The notes: generated from the letters alone by a model not told the origin. A stretch of 64,000 nucleotides of DNA from Pyxicephalus adspersus (GCF_032062135.1 NC_092861.1:60029858-60093857), one strand, 5' to 3'; counted from the first letter of the stretch, positions 14,001 through 29,000 are shown. Numbers and translations: made by a program.

Positions 14001-17000
14001 TCTAAATCCAAAGGGATGAGTATTTTGATAGCCTCCTCTGTTACATGGCATTTTAAGGAACAACTGAGTTGCCCAAACGGCGGATTTCTTTTTGCTAAGG
14101 GGTCTTTAGAAGGCTCTATAGTCACCTTGGCTGCCATCTACCTTCCTAATACCGGTCAGGCCTCCTTTTTAACTGAAGTGCTCAAAAAACTGGAAAACTT
14201 TCAAGAAGGTATACTGATCTTGGGAGGTGACTTTAATTTCTCACCTGAGGGGGCAGTAGACACCTTTGGTGGTAATCATACTTCTTCTCCCACTCGTACC
14301 AACAGTAGAATTTTAAAAGTTCTATCTGAACGACGTATGGCGTGTTCTGCATCCCCAGGCTAGAGATTACACGTTCTTCTCTTTACCACATAGCTCATAC
14401 TCGAGGATCGATCATTTCTGGATCCCACATTCCGAATTACACAGGGTACATTCTTGCTCTATTGGTTCCATTACTTTATCTGATCATGCTCCGGTATCCA
14501 TTTCTATCGAACTATCCTATTCCTGCCCCAAATCTTGGAATTGGAGCCTGAACGAATCCCTTCTCCAAGACGCAGCGGTCTTGGCAGATGTCAATTCGGA
14601 ATTATCCGTTTACTTTCAGACCAATGCCACTCCTGAGACCAGCCCTTTTTTACTATGGGAAGCACATAAAGCAGTTAAACGGGGTATATTCATCAAACAT
14701 GGGACGAGACTTAAGCGAGCCTGCCAGAGGGAGATTGGGGACACTCTTCAGCGTATTGTCTCTCTCGAGTCTTCACATAAATTCTCACTAGACCCTACAG
14801 TGGGTAATGACCTCCGAGTTCTCCGTGAGAAACTTTTCTTACTTTGTCTGGATAGGGCGAAACTGGCTCTGACTAAATGCAGAAGAATGTTCTATGAACA
14901 TGGTAACAAAAGTGGCCGTTTGCTAGCCAACGCTCTCCATGTACATAAAACTCGCTCGTTTATCCCCTTTCTCACGGACAACTGTGGACGGAAAACGTAC
15001 CATACCAAAGACATAGCAGAATCCTTTCGCCGGTACTACTCCACATTATATAATATATTGAAGTCCTCCTCTCCTCTGGCGTCGGAAGACAGGATACGGG
15101 CGATTCAAAACTATCTCTCGGCAAGTGAGATGCCTTCCCTTTCTCCTTCTGAGAGGGAGATATTAGAGACCCCTATCTCAGTGGAGGAATTTAGTGCGGC
15201 TATTAAAGATACCCCCACAGGTAAAACCCCTGGACCAGATGGGCTTCCTTTAACGTATTATAAAACTTTTCAGGCTCCTTTGGCGTCTCATTTTCTGGCA
15301 GCATTTAACTATATTACTGAAGGAGGCCGGTTTTCCTTGGACTCCCTGCCGGCCACCATTACGGTCATACCCAAGGAGAGTAAGGATCCCTCCTTATGTG
15401 CGAGTTACTGACCAATCTACCTTCTTAATCAAGACCTCAAACTTTTTACAAAAATTGCCTCCAGATTGATCACGGTCATGTATAAACTCGTTCATTTTGA
15501 TCAGGTTGGTTTCATGCCCGGCAGGGAGGCCAGGGACAATACAACCAGAGTACTGAACTGGATTTATTATGCTGAGTCCAGACGTGTTCCGCTTATGCTG
15601 CTGGCAACGGACGCTCAAAAGTCTTTTGATCGGGTAGATTGGCTCTATATGGACTGTACTTTATCACACATAGGCCTGGGCCCGAGGATGTTATCATGGA
15701 TGCGGGCCATTTACTCTCAGCCCAGGGTCAGGGTGAATGGACTGCTCTCCGATTCACTGCCCATTTCTAATGGCACAAGACAGGGCTGTCCTCTATCTCC
15801 TTTAATTTTCATCTTATCCCTGGAACCGCTCCTGCGCATGATTCGTGCCTCCTCTACGGTCTCGGGCCTGGACATGGGAGGTTCGGTCCAGAAAGTAGCG
15901 GCTTATGCCGATGATTTATTGTTCGCCATAACCAACCCTGTCGTTTCTTTGCCTAATCTCCTGACAATCCTGAATGACTTTAACACCCTATCCAACTTTA
16001 AAATGAATTATTCCAAATCAGCAGCTTTAGATGTAACACTTCCAATTGGAGCCTGCTCCCATCTCCAACAATCTTTGGATTGTTTGCTTTCCGATGGGAA
16101 CCTCATGCGATTACGTACCTAGGCACCAAAATTCCCAAAACACTCTCGGAGCTATTTGACAGGAACGTTCTCCCGCTGCTTTCCACAGTGAACTCTGATC
16201 TGGATAAGTGGGATAAACTGACTTTTTCTTGGATGGGACGCAAAAATGTTGTCAAAATGAAAATTCTCCCTCAGTTTTTATACCTTTTTCAAACGCTGCC
16301 CATTAAAATTCCTGGGTCATTTTTTAGGAACCTCACCTCCAAACGTTTTCGCTTTATTTGGCGAAATAAAGCTCCAAGGCTTTGCAGATCCTTACTCATG
16401 AGGTCCAAATTAGAAGGGGGTCTGGGAGTCGCGAATCTGTTTCACTACTATTTGTCGGCCCACCTGACACGGGTACTAGATTGGTGCCGAAACGGGAAGC
16501 TTAAGCAATGGATATTGTTGGAGCAGTGTTTCTGCCCAACACCTTTGCGCGTCCTTCCTTGGCTGCCAATCTCGGCCGTCCCAGATCTTAAGTCTCATCC
16601 TACGGTGGTATATACATGGGAGCTGGCTATAAGGAGCTTCCACCGTTTGCATCTGTCACCTTCCCCGTCACCTCTTTTTCCGGTGCTGGGCAACCCGTCA
16701 TTCCCCTCTAGGTCTGCAGGGCGCTACACTTTATTAGATCAAAAAGATGGATTGGCCCAAGGGGACTTAGAGAGGCTACGGGTGACTTTCATCTGCATTT
16801 CTGGAAAACTTTGCAGATTACCCATTTCCTGTCTGATCTTCGCCCGGTCCTGTCTTATTGCAGGTCCCTTACTCCTTTTGAACAACTCAACATGGGTGAG
16901 GGGGGTATTAGACACGCTTTATCTGTAGTTTATAGGCTGTTGCAAATTCCACCTCCTGATTACACGCCTGCATTCCTAGGTTCTTGGGAGGCTGATTTGG

Positions 17001-20000
17001 GTCTTTTACTCTCTATGGAGCAGAAAGAAAATATTCTCTATTGGACCCAAAAAGCTTCCATCGCTAGTAAATACCAAGAAACTTGCTTCAAGGTGGTCTC
17101 GAGATGGTACCGCACTCCCGAGAAATTGCATCGAATTTTCCCAGAGGTATCGGACCGTTGTTGGCGGTGTCAGACAGAGAAAGGCATGCTGCTACATATA
17201 TTTTATTATTGCCCTCTTTTGCTAAGTTTTTGGGTTACTGTGAGGACTATTATTCAACAGATGTCAGACCAAGATATTCCTGATGACCCCGGCTTTTTTC
17301 CTTCTTCAACATAACTTATTTTCAAGGAAGGCATACAAAAGCTCGGTCGTCAGACTCCTTATTGTGGCTGCCCTTTCCTGCATTGCTAATTGCTGGCGAA
17401 ATCCGGCTCCGCCCACGATTGGATTGTGGCTGGGTAGAGTTAATGAAATCCATCGTATGGAGGATCTTACCTCCTCCGTGAGGTGCACTGGCAGGAAGGT
17501 AGCTCATACCTGGTACTACTGGGCAGAATTTATGCTTACTACCGAGTACAGAGACCTTGGTTCCTCTAATTGAATTCTATGTTTGGTTCTCATATCTACA
17601 TTTTTTCCCTTTTGGAGCGACCCCCCTACTTGATGCACTTTTCCTTCTACTCCTCCCCCTGTCCCTTTTCCCTTGTGTCCCAACCCCCCACACCTTTTTG
17701 TTGTATTATTTAATTACAGTTCTTTTTGTTTCTATTTTCACTTGCACTTTTATAATTTCTCTTAGGATTTTGTTGTAACAAGTGTGCACTAATATGGTTT
17801 GAATACTTTTATGGTTGTTATGTTAGTATATGCCTGTTTATTTGATTTAACTCCAATCCTGTGATATTTTTTGTATCCCCCGCCACCCCCCCCCCTTTTT
17901 TCTTGTACCCCGCAAAAACTTTAAATAAAGAATGTTTAAAAAAAAAATCAAACTTTTCTTTGTGGTTTTGAAAACAGTGAGGAAAGGTTAATGGATCTGT
18001 TTATGACTATCCAGGGCTCCTTGAGTTTCCTTACTTCCTGTTCTGCTGAAGTTTTACTGGACAGAAAAAAAAGGTAACTCTCCAATACCAACACAGACAT
18101 AATAAGGATTTTCTACATCAGGGTACAGAAGCACAGAACCCATCAGATTTAAATTTTTGTCTGCATCTCAGAATTTCACACACTTCCTTGCCAGTGAAAC
18201 CATTGTAGCCTGGACATGAAGAGAGGGTAAGTCTATATAACAGAACTTCAGATAACTGTAAAAACCTGACAGTAGATCAGTTCAAATTCTTCCCCATTCT
18301 ATCCAAAGCTACAAAAAGTTTTAACTTGACACTTAAAAGAGAATTTTTCATTCTAATGTGTCACTCTTTTGCAAGTGTTGGAACTTTGACAAAACAGTCT
18401 GGCATTCATCTGTGATAGAAAGGTATGGAATGGTAGTATCCGCATATTGACTGTTTTTAACAGTAGGGCTAATGACATGACAAACAGATGAGGGTTACAT
18501 AACATAATTGTGTGTCTTCACATTGTTCTTGGAGAGGCATCTTCCCATCTATGACAAGGCAAACGAAGACGGTAATAAGCTACAACAGCACTTATAACCC
18601 AAGTCAAACCCTCACATTTTGTACTGTCCTCTTTTTTTGAACTTCCTCATTTGCATCATGCAGTCAGACTCCAATCTGATATTTTTGTGTTTGGCTCGTT
18701 GGTTAACCTTTAACATGTTCCCTATAAAACTTTCTTGTTTTATGCAACATGTTTGCTAACAATAAGTGCAAACAATACCTAGGAGTGTAAATCCCTTTAT
18801 GAAAAGCACAGGTGTCACAATCGATTGCAGCCTGACACTGACTATGTTGTGGGGAAAAAAATGCTAGGGAGAGATTATGTATACATGTTTACCCATCCCT
18901 TAAAGCCCTACTCTCCTCCTCAGTGCCATCTTCTACAGCTCTGGACCTTGACCTGAGCTGCAATTCATCATAGAAGCGTAAAACAATTACATTAAAAGAT
19001 CCACATAATTAATCGGTTTTACTATTGCTTCCCATCTTCTTATCTTATCTTACTACATACTGCGGATACATTTTTAAACCATCTCACATGATTGTCTTAA
19101 CAAGCTAGCTAACACACTGCTTCCTTCTTGCAAAACTTTACATGATCATTGGCAGCCCAATTATTACAATCATTGCTCAAGATTTTATACATCACTTCTG
19201 TGCTGATTCTGTTGCCCTTGTAGACACTAACAAGTGCCCTTCTGCAGTTAGAAAACCCCAATAAACAGGTATATTTTCACCATGCTGAAAAATATTCCTG
19301 TTGGTGAGAACAGTCCTTGCCACTGCTCTGAAGCAAAGCAAACGTTTAAAGGAACACAGAGAATGGAGAGGGGTTTAAGGCAAGTCACAGTGCTTGAAGT
19401 ATTAGAAGTCAGCCGACTGTTTCCAGTCCAATGCTCTAGGGGGAAATCTGTACATGTATGTCCAGTCCTAGGATATCCACAGATATTAGGAGATGAACTT
19501 GTGAACAACATGATATTAACATATATTAAGAAATGTCAGGATATGAGCCTTTGGTCTAAAATGAGCAAGTAGCCAGCAAAATGTCATAATATCTTGATAT
19601 CAGGGCTGAATGATGGGTACCTCCTACCCTCAGCACTGCCCCTTTTATATTGATTAAAAAAAAAATGCTAACATTTTTAAACTTCTAAAATCATACCTGT
19701 AGTTAGGAAGAGCTGTTTGTAGCATGTCTTTCTCTAAAGAAAAGGCTTGGTCAGTGACCAATTCTTCCCTTTTGTCCCAATTGCCATCTTACAGCTCTTT
19801 TCTCTGCACTCACTACTCTTCTGTTCTCTGCCTTCGGCATGCCTGTGTATCTGCTAGGCTGCTGCCTGTATCCCCTTTAGTTTAGCTTTCCAGCTCCAGG
19901 AAACATGATGGCTTCCTAAACGGTACTCTGCCATGACTGTTGCTATGTGATGCAGTTCAACAAGTGGAACTAAACCTAATAAACAAAAAGTCACCAGGAG

Positions 20001-23000
20001 GTAGAAGTTTTTGGCAGAAGGAAAACATTTTCCTCTGCTCCTGTTGGCTTTTTTATTTTTTTGATTATACTGTGTGACATGTATGCCACCAAGTTTTCTG
20101 GATCACCCAGGTTCACTGATGAAAGTGTATTGTCTCCAGCCATGGAAAGCTTTAATAAATCAGGCCCATAGTGTTGTGTGTTCAATACTTGTATGTGCCT
20201 ATTTGAAAATAAAAGAAGATGTGGTTTACAGTCTAGCGGTGTGGCGATTCTGCTAACATTCCATTGTGCCTATTAATATAGTTGATATTGTATGTTCTAG
20301 ATTGCGAATTGTGCTAGACCAGGACCCAGCTTCAGCAGATGGGCAAATGAGCAGGGAATCACAATAAGTGATATTTGTGACATTTATACTTAGAAAGTAA
20401 GCACTAACAGTAATAAAACTAAACAGAGTGTTTAACTCTTCCCCACATAACAGAAAGAAAAAAGTAATGTCTGAATTTTCAGACATGTCACTGGATGAGA
20501 CAATGGATACAGTACAATCTACAAGGGACCTGTGGCATCAACATACACCACACACAAAGCATGAAGGTAATGTCTCTTTGGCATTATCTTTATAGTCAAA
20601 TCATTAAAGGTAATAGAAGACTCAGCTGTATTGAGATAAAGCATGATGTTTAGAAAACGATGTTTCATGGAAATGACTAACATATCATGTGTGCCTCTAA
20701 TAAAGTTTTTAACATAAAACCCTGTAAAATCATACAAATCACATGATACATAAAACCTTCAGCCTCATTACTCCTCAGGTGACATCAGTATATTACAGGC
20801 ACAGATTGCTTTATCTAATGCCTGCATCCTTTGACCTCCCACTCTGCAATACCATATGCCATCATAAACGTTGACACTTAGATTACACACCTCAATTCCA
20901 CAAAGGAAATACAGCAAAGAATTCTGAAGATCCTGAAATGCAAGATACATCTGTGCAAGTGGTGTGACCAGTGTCTGTAGAAGAATACAGAAATGTGTTA
21001 GGTCCAGATTGTCTTTACTTAAAAGCTATCAGTGTGTCATACTCACTTCTAATGCTGTCTGATTGAAGAGTGTCACAAACTGTGCTGTAAGAAGAACTAC
21101 AATTTCCTCCCGCAGCAGCCCTGAAACATGTAAAGTTGGAAAAAATAAACCATAAGAGAAATGTACCAATAGTCCTTAATTATACATGACCGATATGTAC
21201 AATGTCCAAGTAACATAATCTAAAAATATATGCATCGACTTTATTAGGTACTGCTTATTATGTTAATAATTTAATTATTTAATTTTTTAAAATTATTTAT
21301 TTAATATAAAATATTTATTAATAAATCATCCGCAGCTAAGCTGCTATTATGCTTCCTAAAAAATTAATCAGTTCACTAGTCAATTTTATTAATCCCATGA
21401 CCAATATGGACTAATTTTCCAGTTCCTACCTGATAGTTCCATACCCCAATGTGGTTCAATATGCTGTTCAAGCTATAGCTGAACCTTTTGGGCATGATTG
21501 CATTGTTTGTATACCAGTTTTGTATACAGGTGCTATTATATGTGTCAGTTATTGACTATTTGTGCAAGTATACCTAATAATGTGGCAATGCATAAAGTTA
21601 GACAAACATACCTATACCAAAATAAAGTATTTAAATAACAATGCTGTAAAGTCTTTACACTTTAGAATAGGGAGGTTTGTGTCTTTCTGCATACTATAAT
21701 AATACAATTTATAATTTTGCTAGAACAACATTAGGAGACACCGATCTTTGTATAATTAATAACATTAGTTAGAATGTATGCATTTATGCCGATCAAGTAC
21801 TTAAATGCTTGTAACAACTTTACAATCGGAGACATCTGATGAAATTGCTTTTACAGATGACCCATTATAAACTGAACAAAAGCATGGTGAATAAAAATAG
21901 AATAGGAAATTACAAGTTTAATTATATGGGTCTTTAGTACAGGTAGACAATCGAAAATCTGGTAATCTATAATTCGGTTCCTTCAGTTTTCCACCATGAA
22001 TTTCAGAGTGCATTTTCAATACAGGGACTGTAGTACACTATTTGGCCACTTTTGTTTTGATGGTGCTGTTTCCATAAACAGCTTTTTAGTCTTGCTTGCT
22101 ACACTAAATACAGGTTCAGACGTCCCTGCTGCCTGCTCTCCAAAACTATGCCTGAAGAACTTTCGAAAATATGGCACTCCTCAGGTCCGGAGGTTGCCGG
22201 GTTTTTGAATGTCAACTTGTACATTGTAAGTATGAAAACCATTACCAGGAGATTTGGCAGAGCCATTAATGCACCCCTTTAAAGACATCTGAGGTCAGCC
22301 CCGGTGTCTATTATCGTGCTAAGGAGCAGCCGGTAGCCCTTGCTGACCATTACAGTTTTACCGTTTGATATTTACTAGCACCAATTTTTTTTTTTTAACA
22401 TTTTATAAACTTGTGAACTTATAATACTTTTTTAAATATGAATTATGTAAGTTTATAAGTAAACTACCTAAACTGAGTGAACTTTCCAGTGTTGAACAAT
22501 AAAACCATGAAAATCAATAATTTTTGAAAAATTCTTATTCATGCTAAAAATGTAACAAAAATAAGATAAACAGGTTGTTGTATTCTCACCAATCACTGGC
22601 TGCTGATTGTGCATACTATTATCTAGTTCATTATTCACTTGGTGAATATGATCATTTCCTGTTTGATAAGAAGTGTTGATGGATACATTTGCCATAGCAG
22701 GGACATGTTCCTGGTTAGATGATGGTTCTTCAGAGTTAATTGTGCCATACATATGACTTGGTATATCACTTTCCTTCAAGAGGGGCTCTCGTTCTTGATT
22801 TAGTGATTGTGGGACTTCCGGGGGAGCATCATAAAACATGAATATGACCATGAACTGTATCAAAGTCCACAGAACACACATAAAGATCTGTATTGACAGT
22901 GAGAAAAAAAGCTTGAAAAACACTACAATTGAAGCTAAGTTCAGTGTTAATACATTTAATAAACATTTTATGAATGCTGTGCTCTTAAATGACCATGCCA

Positions 23001-26000
23001 CTAATTATTATGCTATATTTAAAAATAGAAGCTAACAGCATGAGTTAAGTGAGTCAAGATTTCTATATATCCCTTGTATAGTATTACAAAAAGATTTTCC
23101 TGCCATAAAATCGAATGCCCCCCACCCCCACCCGACTTGCTGATGAAGTTCTCATCCACTGTTTTTCCCATCCTCCGTTTTTTTTTTTTTGTACCTTACA
23201 TTACATTCTCCAGAACGGAACCATCTCATAAGTGGCACAGCAAGTGTAGACCTTGTAAACCAGTGGTGCCCAACCCTTTTTTCCATCTAGGGGCCGCTGT
23301 TGACATTGGAATAAAACCCGTAGACCACAATGCAAACAAACATGTATGTATGTTTAAAACTAGAATAGTTTTAATTTAAAATGAAATTAATTTGAAATGT
23401 TTCCAGTTACTGTAACATACATGCACCAAATAAAAGAAATGACAAATCAAGAATTTCTGCAATGCATGCTTCTAGAGAAATGGAATTCATGTGACAGATA
23501 GCTAAGGGGGACATGTTCTTACTACTACATCTTTAGGGCCCTACATCTCCCGGTTCCTGAGAAATTGTGGTTCACAGAAGGTAAGAAGGTATTACAGTTA
23601 TAGTTCTTCATATCTTGTGATGGTGCCCTAGTGATGAAATTTTAGGTGAAGTCCTGCACTTACAGTTACATTTACCTTTTCTTACAGAGAAATTGGGGTT
23701 CATAGAAAGTAGGGTAGCATGATATGATGGGTATACCAAAATTTAATAGGGAAGGGGGGACAAAAGACAATTCCTACTGGCTCCCACATTTCCAGTTGCC
23801 ATCATCCCTCTGTTCCAGAGAAATTGGGGTTCACAGAATGTAAGTGTCCAGCTATGTGTAACAGGCAGCTTGCCAGCTGCTCAGTCCCTCGCACCGCAGT
23901 GTCTGCCGATTTACCTACAGGCAGCTGTGAGTGGTACTGAGCGTCTCCTCCTAGGCAGGGTTCTATGGCACGAGGAAGGGGTAACCACACTGTAATCTCA
24001 CTGCCAGTCTGAACACAGCCTTGGAGTTTTGTGAACATTTAGGGCAGGCATAACCAAAGTTCGGCCCGCAGGCCAATTGCGGCCCATGTTCAGGTTTTTA
24101 GTGGCCCGCAGCCTCTGTCTTAAAATGAATAATATGCCGCCCTACATTTGCAGTGGCCGTGTGCTGTGCGGGACCCACACGGACCACACCCACCTTGATT
24201 TAAAGAAAGTTCTCTGCACGGAGTCTGGTGTCAGTGTGGACTCCGTGCAGAGAATGTTCTTTGAATCAGAGTGGGCGTGGTCCGTGCGGGTCCTGCACAG
24301 CACAAGCCCACTACACACTGTGTCTGTGTGTAATCCCCTACAGTTGTAGTGGGCATGCGCTGTGGGGGACCCGCACAGACCTTGCTTACTCTGATTCAAA
24401 GAAAGTTCCCTGCAGGAAGTCCACACTGACACCAGACTCCGTGCAGAGAACATTCTTCAAATCAATGTGGGCATGGTCCATGCAGGTCCGTGCACACGCC
24501 CACTACAAGCGTATAGGGGATTGCACACACACAGTGTGTTCCTGTCTTGTGGAGGATGAAGGTAGGTTGTCAGACTTCTTTGCATGGCGATGTCCAAAGC
24601 TGCAGTTGGACCTATACTGTTGTCAGCCTGTCCTGAAAGCTCCTTACTTTGGCAGCAGCACTGCCGCAGTTGTTTTCATGTCTCCTTCAAACCCCATCGG
24701 CACCTCAGTGACCAAATGAAGGAGCAGACAGGAGCTGGGCATGTTACACCTTTGTTTCTTGGATTGGAGTGTACTTGAAACATATTAACTAGAAATAGGT
24801 TGCCAATTGTGGCCCGTATTTAGAATTCCACCTCAGCCTCTGTCATAAAATCAATATTATGCGGCGCGCCAACACTGTTGACCATGGTATAAAATACAGA
24901 AGTACAAAAAAGCTATTTTATATTTCATTAGAGTTGATCAGTGGGCATAATTGGCAGGACGAGAGTCCCCATGTGTGCACAGGGAATCCCCTACGTCATT
25001 ATAGTGGGCGTGTGCTGTGTGGGACCCACGCAGACCACGCCCACACTAACCCTGGTTAATGGTCAGCCCCCACACATTTTCACCTCACCCAATCTGGCCC
25101 TCAAAAAGTTTGGACACCCCTGTTTTAGGGGAACCACAACGCAGAGACAATTAGCAGTACCCTAAAGTTCATTGCCATGAGAGTGGCCTCCAGAGGATCC
25201 CCAACAGGAAGACTCAATTTGGAAACCTGGTCTTGAAATAGTCTCCCTTAATGTGAAAATATCACTGATTGTTGTTAGGATTTCATGCTTGGGCCCCGTA
25301 TCTGGGTGTAAACTATAGTGTACCATAGTTTATAGTGTAAACTATGTTATGTGTAGAGGGCTTAAATTTGGTTTAGTAGCTTAGGGTCCCCTGTGTACCC
25401 TGAAAATGTCACATTTCTATGACAAGGATTGAAGGAGATATGGGGATTTATACATGGAGATAATGACAGCTGCATGAACACAGACACAGCTCTCATGCTG
25501 GGATTCTCTCAAAGTACAAGGTGGGCGGAGAGCAGCTCCCTCTACTGGCAGCACAATCTCAAAGAGGAGCAAAGAAGATGCATGCCCTCCATCCCCCGCA
25601 AGACAAGTAGTAGAGCGCGAATGAAGAGAGGGCCGGATCTGACAGCTCCGTGGGCTGAATGTGGCCCGAGGGACGTAGGTTGGGCACCTTTGCCATAAAC
25701 AAATGCAAAAGATATACGAAACTGCTAGGTGGATTAAGTATTCAGATTTTTTTTCAAAAAACTAAAATATCAATATCAGTTAAAGTGCCCCATTAAGCAA
25801 CCCACAGACAGAAAACAACCCAACCAATGATTCAGTGAACAGAACAACATATAAAGGAGCAAGATTGTCTGGAAATTTTTATAATAATAATTATAAATAA
25901 TAATGTGTCCTGAACCAACCCCAAAGCCATTTTTATCATGGAGAACAAAAGACATACCAATGACTGAACAGTGACTGCATCAATTATTAGGGAAGGGTAG

Positions 26001-29000
26001 TAACAAAAAAATGCTTACATTTACCACTTTACAGAACATTACTCCATTGCTAACACCTCTTCTCTTCAATCATTTCTTTCACTCAGCATACTTTACATAC
26101 AGTGGGCACTTTAGGTTTAAAGCACTGCCATATTAGTTGGGGTATTGTTTTTTTTTAATTTTTACTAGATGATCATCAGGATATATTCACATGCATGGAA
26201 ATTATCACCAAGAATATTCTGCATGGGACCACCTGCCGGTCCAAGCCCAGAAGCATAAATACTCACCATGTAATAATGAAGTGGTTAGTCAAGATACCAC
26301 AAGGATTAATAAACAAAGGCAACCATCCACTATATAGAAAAGCAATAGCCATTCAGTCACCCTAGTAGGGTAATTTATCAACCAAAGGGAAGTAAATTTA
26401 GAGTGTTCCCTTTGTAATGCTGGGATAAATATCCTTTATTGGATATACTTCCTCATGATGTGGGAAGTTTCTGAGACTATCTCTTATTTTTTCCCTTTTT
26501 GTTTTAATACAGGGCATTCATTAGATGGGAGTAAGGAGGGCTTTCTGGAATGTATTTATTAAGCACTTTTGCACATACAGTATGCAGATGATTGTATTTG
26601 CTTTAGGCACATACCTATTCAGTTTATACCATACCATGAGCAATGCGTTTTATTCTTTTTAGTTTCATATGTCCCTGTTAGTGGTGCAGATTTTGTAACA
26701 TATAGGGAATTTCTTTATGTTTAGAAAGTAAAAGGTTATTTTCTGCCCCAGGGCAAAAATGTTTGCAAGTGTGGCAAAGCCAAAGAGTATTCATGTCAAT
26801 CATAAAGGTAGGGAGGAGGAGGAGCAATCAGAACAGGTTTTCTAACCTGCTTGACTAAGAGGCCCTGGAGAGCTGTCAGCCTGGTGGATATCTGTCTATC
26901 ACCACAAACATGAGTTCATCATCCGATTTTTCAAAAAACAGCTATATCAGGTGCAATCAACTCACAGATCCGGGTCGTTTAACGCTAGGACTTTAAAGTA
27001 AACCTTACCACTCCTTAACCTTTATCATGCTGACTCATGGCCCAGCTTTCAAAAGAGCAGATTATTGAAAGCTACAACAGTAATATGGCAACTAAACTGA
27101 GTTATAGGAGGAGGTAGTGGTGGCTGCACACGTGTAATATTGAAATTGTTGCAAAGGTTTACAACAGATGCAAAATATATTGGCACATTCTAAAATGATT
27201 ATAACATATTTTGTGGTCATTTTTATGTAGTAGATATTTGCAGATGGTATTATTCAAATAGATTACAAATTAAAACTGATAAGTCTCAGATACAATGACT
27301 TCTCTGCCTGCTGTAAACAAAATTATTATTAACTGCAATACAATGGCTTTCTAAAGACAGGCTTTAATGAGGTACTGCAACCTAAAGTACCCTAAGCTAA
27401 GGTGTGATTCCAACTTGACTGGAATGTTTTTAGCATCAGAATGCTGATATTATGCTGAACCACATGCTTCCCTTAGGCTACATATACACGTGCAATAATT
27501 GTGGTTAGAAAGGATCTTTCGTGATCTATTCCAACGACTTACGACTGCACGATGCATGAACGAGTGCTGTACAGCACCGTTCTGCTCTATGGAGAGGGGA
27601 GGGGGGCAACGACGGAGAGGCACCCTGCTACGCTCCCTCTCTCTTCACTTTAATTAGGATCGTTCGTCGTTCATCGTCTGTGGATCGGCCAGAACGGTCG
27701 TTTGGACGATGGACGACGAGCGCTGTACACACGTAAGATTATCGTCCAATATCGGCCCTGAGCCGATTATCGGACAAGAACAATTGCACGTGTGTACATA
27801 GCCTTCTTCATAACAACCATTTACATTCTCTGCTTAATGATAAAAAAGAAGTGGTTATTGTTTTTTATATTGTTGCCAAGCTATCAACACATTGAAGATT
27901 GTTGGTGCTGATTTATAAAGTGTGGATTTATTTTTTAACTGGTATAACAGAAGTGGGATAATAATATTATCTAAATTATGCCATTCTTGATGACATCCTT
28001 GCCTGTTCTTACTAGTGTAAATTTTGCAGTGCCCCTTCCTCTGCATATTTCCGGTTATACGGCAGTTCAACAAGCACACATGGAGATCTTATCCAGATGT
28101 TTAGCTATTACAAGGAATGGTAATATCTACAGATATGTCTATGTGAAAAGCCTCAGTTATGTCAAGGGACTCACAATTCTTTTTGTCTGATCTTGATTCA
28201 CATACCCTAAGCCTGATCTAAAGCATAAAAGTTCCACTCACTTCCCCAGGTTTATCAAGAGACAGGTCATTGATTCCTATGGAATGTCTTGTGAAAGGGT
28301 GATAAAAATATTATCACATATTGAGAAATGGTCTCCTGTGTCACTCCACATTTCTTTCATTAGAGGCAAGGGATGTAGAGTAAGTTACACATGTATTATT
28401 AAAGTGGTAACAAGCATTGTGTAGTTTCTAATTTTAAACAGGATTTTAGAATTTAAGGGTTTAAAATACTTCACAAATGGTTTAAACCGTGCAACAACAA
28501 GGGCTTTTCAGATGTGGAACAAGCATTCTATCTGAGAAGTTTGCATTCTAGTTCTGCATATTTGCTCCAGGTCAAAGACTTGCTATGTACCAATGCATTA
28601 CAGTGCTTGTAAATGACAGGTATAGTTAAATCAATGATTTACTATTGATAAAGAAGTCAAGGTCCATTATACTGAAAAAAATCAGAAAAAAATTCTAATG
28701 CAAACTATACATACACTGGGCCAGTTGCATCATAGAACTTCCCGATCTATAACCATGCAAAGTTTTTTTTACATAAATTGATGCAAGACCACTTAAATAG
28801 TGTGTTAAGGTGTTGTTTTCCATAACACTGTTATTTATGTGTTGCAGTAAAGTACTCATTACTGTAGTGCAATGCTGAAAATGGGTACTTACACTACTGA
28901 AAATATGAAGGAGTAATATTGTCACAGTAATAAACAAAAATTTGTGAAAGGTTCAAGCATTTTTTTGTACTTGTACAAAATAATTTTAGGTTAAAAAAGA

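Larger units (their letters stand above)
12040..17947 (+). mobile_element. L1/Tx1-like LINE, near full length, inactive
   Basis: A non-LTR retrotransposon of about 5.9 kb lies antisense in the exon H-I intron of the MFSD8-like gene. In order it has a short 5' region, ORF1 (12155-13178, shifted), a 620-bp inter-ORF region, ORF2 (about 13801-17573) with endonuclease and reverse transcriptase parts, a 375-bp 3' region, AATAAA at 17924-17929 and an A10 tail at 17938-17947. The frame breaks show it cannot move on its own. It belongs to a different family from the copies at 55-64 kb. The 5' boundary is approximate. Confidence 0.85.
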
